DNA from: UBA5232 sp964557565 | Lineage (GTDB): Bacteria > Patescibacteriota > Dojkabacteria > SC72 | Assembly (NCBI GenBank): GCA_964557565.1 | Contig: CAZLAH010000009.1 | Coordinates: 1-20,683, forward strand | DNA: 20,683 bases | Direction of reading: 5' to 3' | In this document: piece after piece, positions 17,366-20,683 of the stretch | Numbering within the stretch: position 1 is the stretch's first letter | How the letters are laid out: each line of letters starts with the position of its first letter | Position numbers and translations under genes: made by a program | Notes under the pieces: generated by a model | What the model saw: the letters and a program-made list of their open reading frames with translations, nothing else | Told to the model about the DNA's origin: nothing | Database searches by the model: none

Positions 17366-18613
17366 TTATTCTTTTGTGCTAAACTCCTCCTCTATTGCAG
17401 TATCTATAGCTGTTGCTAATTCTTCTTTTGATATCTCAGGTTTCTTTTCTTCCTCTACTACTACACTCTTCTTGCTTGTAGCCTTAAGACTTAATCCTAA
17501 GTGTCTCTCTGTTGAAGAGATTGAAAGAATCTTTACCTTTACATCATCATCTACTTTAACAATATCAGAAGGATCTTTGACTAACTTGTCTGACAATTCT
17601 GAGATGTGTATCAAACCATTTAATCCCTCATCTATTCTTACAAATGCACCGTAAGGGACAACTTTCTGAACTTTACCTGGAACAATATCGCCTACTTTGT
17701 ACTTAGCAATAGCTTGAGACCATGGATCTTTAAGCAATCTCTTAACACTGTAAGCTACTCTCTTCCCACCATCAGAAACTCCAATTACCATTACCTTTAC
17801 TTTTGAACCAACTGCATACATACTACCAATATCTTCAACCTTATCCCATGAAAGCTCTGAGAGATGTACCAAACCTTCTAATCCCTCTGCATTTACAAAG
17901 ACACCAAAAGGAGTAATTCCACTAACAAGACCCTCAAGAACATCACCCTCTTTAACTTTGTTTAATGTCTTTTCTCTCTGCTCTAAATCTCTAGATTGTG
18001 TAACCATCTTCTCAGAAAGAATAATTCGGTTCTTCTCTCTGTCTAATTCAATGATTCTAGTAGAAATTTTCTCTCCAACTAAAGAATTAAGTCTCTTCTG
18101 AACTTTAGAAGAAATATCTTTTCCAACTTGTCTAACTCCATTCAAATATACTCTAGATGCATCAAGTTGAGATGTAGGGATGAATCCTCTAACATCTTTA
18201 CCTATTTCTACTATTAATCCACCATTGTTTGCTTCTACAACAACTGTTTCTACAACATCATTATCCTTCTTAGCTTTCTCAAGAGTAATCCATGCACTTG
18301 CCTGTTGTGTTCTTCTTATTGAAAGAACCAACTGTCCTTCATCATCTTCTGGTTTAACAACATAGACCAAGATTGGATCTCCTACTTTAAGATCTCTCCA
18401 ATCCAAAGTCTCACTCTTCAACTCTCTCCCTGCAACAATACCTTCAGATTTGTAACCAACATCAACAACAACTAAGCCGTCTCTTACATCGACTACTTTT
18501 CCTTCAACAATATCTCCTCTTGAAAATTTCTTAATTTCATTAGATTTGTCAGACAAGAACGAATCTATCTGAGAATACAAATCTTTATTTTTATCTACTA
18601 TCTTTTTGTCCAT
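17366..18613 (-). CDS. rpsA: Ribosomal protein S1-like RNA-binding protein, four S1 domains
   Basis: It probably binds mRNA on the 30S subunit and assists initiation. The 415 residues hold four S1 (OB-fold) domains at about 32-101, 117-203, 221-292 and 306-377. The last two are the most canonical (GLVSGITPFGVFVNAEGLEGLVHLSELS, split at about 228-255; GKVQKVVPYGAFVRIDEG at 313-330). E. coli S1 has six domains; shorter forms are common in other bacteria. The C-terminal tail (about 385-415) is acidic, lacks an S1 fold and may be disordered. The ATG has a good Shine-Dalgarno, AAGGA at 18626-18622, 8 nt upstream. It is the likely first gene of an S1-clpC-radA unit with its own promoter overlapping the nth stop. 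A more general S1-domain regulator is the alternative. Confidence 0.92.
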   Translation of the reverse strand: MDKKIVDKNKDLYSQIDSFLSDKSNEIKKFSRGDIVEGKVVDVRDGLVVVDVGYKSEGIVAGRELKSETLDWRDLKVGDPILVYVVKPEDDEGQLVLSIRRTQQASAWITLEKAKKDNDVVETVVVEANNGGLIVEIGKDVRGFIPTSQLDASRVYLNGVRQVGKDISSKVQKRLNSLVGEKISTRIIELDREKNRIILSEKMVTQSRDLEQREKTLNKVKEGDVLEGLVSGITPFGVFVNAEGLEGLVHLSELSWDKVEDIGSMYAVGSKVKVMVIGVSDGGKRVAYSVKRLLKDPWSQAIAKYKVGDIVPGKVQKVVPYGAFVRIDEGLNGLIHISELSDKLVKDPSDIVKVDDDVKVKILSISSTERHLGLSLKATSKKSVVVEEEKKPEISKEELATAIDTAIEEEFSTKE

Positions 18614-18621
18614 AGGGTTTA

Positions 18622-18626
18622 TCCTT
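18622..18626 (-). promoter_or_regulatory. Ribosome-binding site of the S1 gene
   Basis: AAGGA on the minus strand, 8 nt before the ATG at 18613. It is notable because many neighbours (rho, clpC, radA, leuS) lack a recognisable site. Confidence 0.7.
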
Positions 18627-18689
18627 ATTGGTGATGCAACTCTTGCAGCTAGCTATTGCATACTACTTATATTATATGCTGCGAGATCG

Positions 18690-18698
18690 ATTATATCA
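18690..18698 (-). promoter_or_regulatory. Extended -10 promoter of the S1-clpC-radA unit
   Basis: On the minus strand TGA plus a perfect TATAAT (18695-18690) matches TGnTATAAT and overlaps the nth stop codon. A second perfect TATAAT lies at 18676-18671. No strong -35 accompanies either. The leader would be roughly 50-70 nt. Confidence 0.45.
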
Positions 18699-19317
18699 CA
18701 AGATATTCTTTAAGAACAACCCTCTCCATATCAGGTCTTTTCGCCTTCAAAACATACCTTCCGTAGAGGACAAAAGTTGAGTTTACTTTGTACCAATCCT
18801 TCTTTGGATACAGTTTCTCAAGATCATGGGAAATCTTTGTAGGATTACTTTCTGCTGTAAGACCATACATTCTGGCCACCCTACTTACATGAGTGTCTAC
18901 AGCTATTCCCTGATTGGCATGATACAGATCGTTTAGAAATACATTTGCTGTCTTGTACCCTACTCCAGGCAACTTTATTAACTCCTCTATCTTTTTGGGA
19001 GGTATTCCACCATATTCTTCTTCAAGAATCTTTGACATCTGAACCAGATGCTTTGCCTTAGTTTTGAAATAGTTAATACCCCCGACAGTATCTTCTATGT
19101 CTTTTAGCTTAGCAATTGAAATTGAATTCGCGTCAGGAAACCTTTCAAACAAAGAAGACGTAACCTTATTTACCTGCCTATCTGTAGTCTGAGCAGAAAA
19201 TAGAATACACACCAAGAACTGAAAGGGCGTTTCCCAATTTTGAAGCTCTGTAGTAGCCTCAGGAAAGATCTTTTCTAACTCACTTAGCAGTTTTACTGCC
19301 AAATCCTTTTTCCTCAT
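18691..19317 (-). CDS. nth: Endonuclease III-like DNA glycosylase lacking the Fe-S cluster
   Basis: A base-excision repair enzyme that removes oxidised pyrimidines and nicks abasic sites. The 208 residues match E. coli Nth in length. The helix-hairpin-helix LPGVGYKTA (116-124) carries the catalytic Lys122, and VDTH (140-143) carries the catalytic Asp141, so the active site looks intact. The C-terminal [4Fe-4S] ligands, normally Cys spaced X6, X2, X5, are replaced at exactly those positions by Leu190, Met197, Val200 and Leu206, within an otherwise recognisable YGRYVLKAKRPDMERVV context. The ATG overlaps the upstream gene's TGA by 4 nt (ATGA) and is preceded by a perfect GGAGG, so the two genes are translationally coupled. 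The short gap to the S1 gene contains a promoter. Confidence 0.95.
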   Translation of the reverse strand: MRKKDLAVKLLSELEKIFPEATTELQNWETPFQFLVCILFSAQTTDRQVNKVTSSLFERFPDANSISIAKLKDIEDTVGGINYFKTKAKHLVQMSKILEEEYGGIPPKKIEELIKLPGVGYKTANVFLNDLYHANQGIAVDTHVSRVARMYGLTAESNPTKISHDLEKLYPKKDWYKVNSTFVLYGRYVLKAKRPDMERVVLKEYLVI

Positions 19318-20324
19318 TTCAAGCCCTCCTGTAGCCTCTTCACATAGTTCTCACCAACACACTGCAGCAAGACATCATATATCTTGGGATATCTATCAAC
19401 TATTTCCTTAAAAGCACCCTTAACTTCTTCATTCTGAAACTCCACTCTCTTACAACTACTTGCAATTGAAAGACCTAGCTTACATGCATATTCATACATT
19501 GTATCTTTGTCATTCTCAAAAAGACTCTTTTTATATATCTCAAGCTCTTTTCTCTTCACAAGACTATCTGGGTACAGACTTCTTAGGATCTCCTCAGCTC
19601 CAATTTCCCTATTCTTTACCAACCTATTCGGTCGAATCTCTCCAAAGCTTTTCTCTATTCTCTCTAAAATATTGTTTCGAATATCTCTTCTGTCTCTCCA
19701 CCCTGTGTCATCTTTAGTTACAATCTGCCCCCACCCTTCCCCTATTTTCTTAGCATATATTTTGTAGATTCCATTACTTAGTAACTGGACATCACGATGT
19801 TCATACAAATCCCTTTTTTCACTCCTAATATTTCCCCAATCTTTGCATTCAGAGACAAGCTCTATTACACATTCTTCTAAATTCAACTTTCGTATCATTA
19901 AAGAATCTAGCTCTAGTGCTAAATCAACTAATTTCTCAAGATTGCCCTCTTCACACTCTTTTTCAGAAGAAATAGCATATGCAATTGTTACCGCATTGCT
20001 AAAAGAACTTCTATCTAGCAATACCAATGTTTTCGAGTAGATATCCGAAGAAAGTAACACATCCAAGAACTCTAATCTATTAAGAGAAAAAAGAGACATC
20101 TTGATAGCTGTATTTTCAGTATTGTTAGTATTTGGTATCGATATACCGTTTTTTAAAAACATTCTAATAGCAGTACCAACAGGTGTTGCATATATGGGGA
20201 AGGACGAGTAAGTAACAGGGATGGATTTTTTTATTAATTGCTTTCGAAGGTTCAATATGGCATCAGCTTTTCCAACCTGATCTCCTCCCTCGCAAGACGC
20301 CACCCTATAGTTTTGGCCTGTCAT
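19314..20324 (-). CDS. Thymidylate-kinase-like protein with C-terminal helical extension
   Basis: It probably phosphorylates dTMP to dTDP. The 336-residue product exceeds the usual 200-220. Residues 8-200 match the thymidylate kinase plan: a P-loop CEGGDQVGKAD (11-21), SSFPIYATPVGTAIRMFL (40-57) at the dTMP-binding region, LFSLNRLE (78-85), the DR-x-x-x-S motif LDRSSFS (103-109) and a lid-like KRDLYEHRDVQ (170-180). The P-loop Ser/Thr that normally follows Lys is Ala20, which would remove a magnesium ligand. Residues about 225-336 form a charged, apparently helical extension that I do not recognise. It heads a two-gene unit with nth (4-nt overlap). The ATG has a nearby AGGA and a promoter about 20 nt upstream. 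A noncanonical dNMP kinase is the alternative. Confidence 0.8.
   Translation of the reverse strand: MTGQNYRVASCEGGDQVGKADAILNLRKQLIKKSIPVTYSSFPIYATPVGTAIRMFLKNGISIPNTNNTENTAIKMSLFSLNRLEFLDVLLSSDIYSKTLVLLDRSSFSNAVTIAYAISSEKECEEGNLEKLVDLALELDSLMIRKLNLEECVIELVSECKDWGNIRSEKRDLYEHRDVQLLSNGIYKIYAKKIGEGWGQIVTKDDTGWRDRRDIRNNILERIEKSFGEIRPNRLVKNREIGAEEILRSLYPDSLVKRKELEIYKKSLFENDKDTMYEYACKLGLSIASSCKRVEFQNEEVKGAFKEIVDRYPKIYDVLLQCVGENYVKRLQEGLK
19325..19329 (-). promoter_or_regulatory. Ribosome-binding site of nth
   Basis: A perfect GGAGG, 7 nt before the nth ATG and inside the last codons of the upstream gene. It fixes the start at 19317. Confidence 0.8.
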
Positions 20325-20344
20325 TCTAATTCCTATCTGCCTAT

Positions 20345-20373
20345 TTTATATAAAAATCATTATACAATATCAA
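20345..20373 (-). promoter_or_regulatory. Sigma70-type promoter of the tmk-like/nth unit
   Basis: On the minus strand, TTGATA (20373-20368), a 17-nt spacer and TATAAA (20350-20345). The predicted start near 20338 gives a short leader of about 14 nt that contains AGGA before the ATG at 20324. A perfect TATAAT inside the spacer (in TTGTATAATG) is an alternative -10 without a good -35. Confidence 0.6.
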
Positions 20374-20664
20374 GCAAAAGCGCCCGAATGATCAACTTTG
20401 TACAACTGCGTAATACGCGCTACAGCAAGCCTTCCCACGCTAGCACAATATGAGGCAAGGACTCCAAATCCAAATGTATACAACAAACAGAGAAAAGCAA
20501 CAGGTAAGAATCTCTCATGTTACATTCTTCAAGGCCCTAGCACATACGTGCCTCTCTCATTAAAGATATTCGTAACACCACTCTACTGACTAAAAAGACA
20601 ACTCTTCACCCTCATTTTGGTACCAGAATCTCAGAGAAAGATATTACAGGACTTGATTGATCTT
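20374..20664. other. Intergenic stretch with no supportable gene
   Basis: About 290 bp between the promoter of the tmk-like gene and the terminator tail at the window edge. A 49-codon frame on the minus strand (20519-20373) reads as a plausible membrane segment followed by a basic tail, but it has no ATG, is preceded by an in-frame stop and has no convincing upstream coding in any frame. I see no tRNA fold. Confidence 0.5.
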
Positions 20665-20683
20665 AAAAAACAAAAAACCCACT
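20665..20683 (-). terminator. Probable 3' arm and T-tract of an intrinsic terminator (upstream unit)
   Basis: On the minus strand the window begins AGTGGG, then six Ts, G, six Ts. This is what the second arm and U-tract of an intrinsic terminator would look like. The first arm (CCCACT expected) would lie outside the window, so the call is inferred. If right, it ends the preceding transcription unit. Confidence 0.4.

Noticed and set aside
20373..20519. 49-codon minus-strand frame resembling a membrane segment plus basic tail
   Set aside because: It has no ATG and an in-frame stop directly upstream, and neighbouring frames show no coding sequence that a frameshift would join. It may be a remnant, but I cannot support a gene.

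Overview
The window looks like chromosomal DNA from an AT-rich, compact bacterial genome, most likely a Candidate Phyla Radiation (Patescibacteria) member. This assignment is inference. It rests on a giant secreted protein of the 'NLQGK / LGIGTSTP' style common in that group, a short four-domain S1 protein, tight gene packing, two tRNA genes without an encoded CCA, and unusual variants of housekeeping enzymes. TGA is used as a stop (end of the thymidylate-kinase-like gene), so the recoded-UGA lineages (Gracilibacteria, Absconditabacteria) are unlikely. Every gene I can support lies on the minus strand, so transcription runs from high to low coordinates. I see no transposon, prophage or CRISPR array.

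Layout in the direction of transcription: (i) 20683-20325, the edge of an upstream unit (the tail of a probable terminator) and about 300 bp with no supportable gene. (ii) 20324-18691, a thymidylate-kinase-like protein with a C-terminal extension, overlapped 4 nt by an endonuclease III that has lost all four cluster cysteines. (iii) 18613-13484, a tight cluster of a four-domain S1 protein, a ClpC-type AAA+ unfoldase and RadA, with gaps of 27 and 0 nt. (iv) 13483-12943, a 541-bp intergenic stretch that appears to hold an independent, previously unannotated small RNA, with a textbook sigma70 promoter, a multi-hairpin domain and a closing helix abutting seven Ts, followed by a separate promoter for rho. 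(v) 12942-10273, rho and a membrane-anchored LysM/LysM/M23 cell-wall protein. (vi) 10043-9887, two tandem alanine tRNAs (anticodons CGC and GGC). (vii) 9746-7314, leucyl-tRNA synthetase. (viii) 7187 to position 1 and beyond, one giant secreted modular protein interrupted by a 100-N scaffold gap.

The housekeeping part covers nucleotide supply, base-excision repair, translation initiation (S1), proteolysis, recombination/repair (RadA), transcription termination and translation charging. The M23 protein and the giant protein act at the cell surface. Four of the promoters found share one architecture: a close match to TTGACA, a spacer of exactly 17 nt and a close match to TATAAT. Others look like extended -10 promoters. 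The most interesting items are the candidate ncRNA upstream of rho, the giant surface protein, and the cysteine-less Nth whose four ligand positions keep their spacing but are all hydrophobic.
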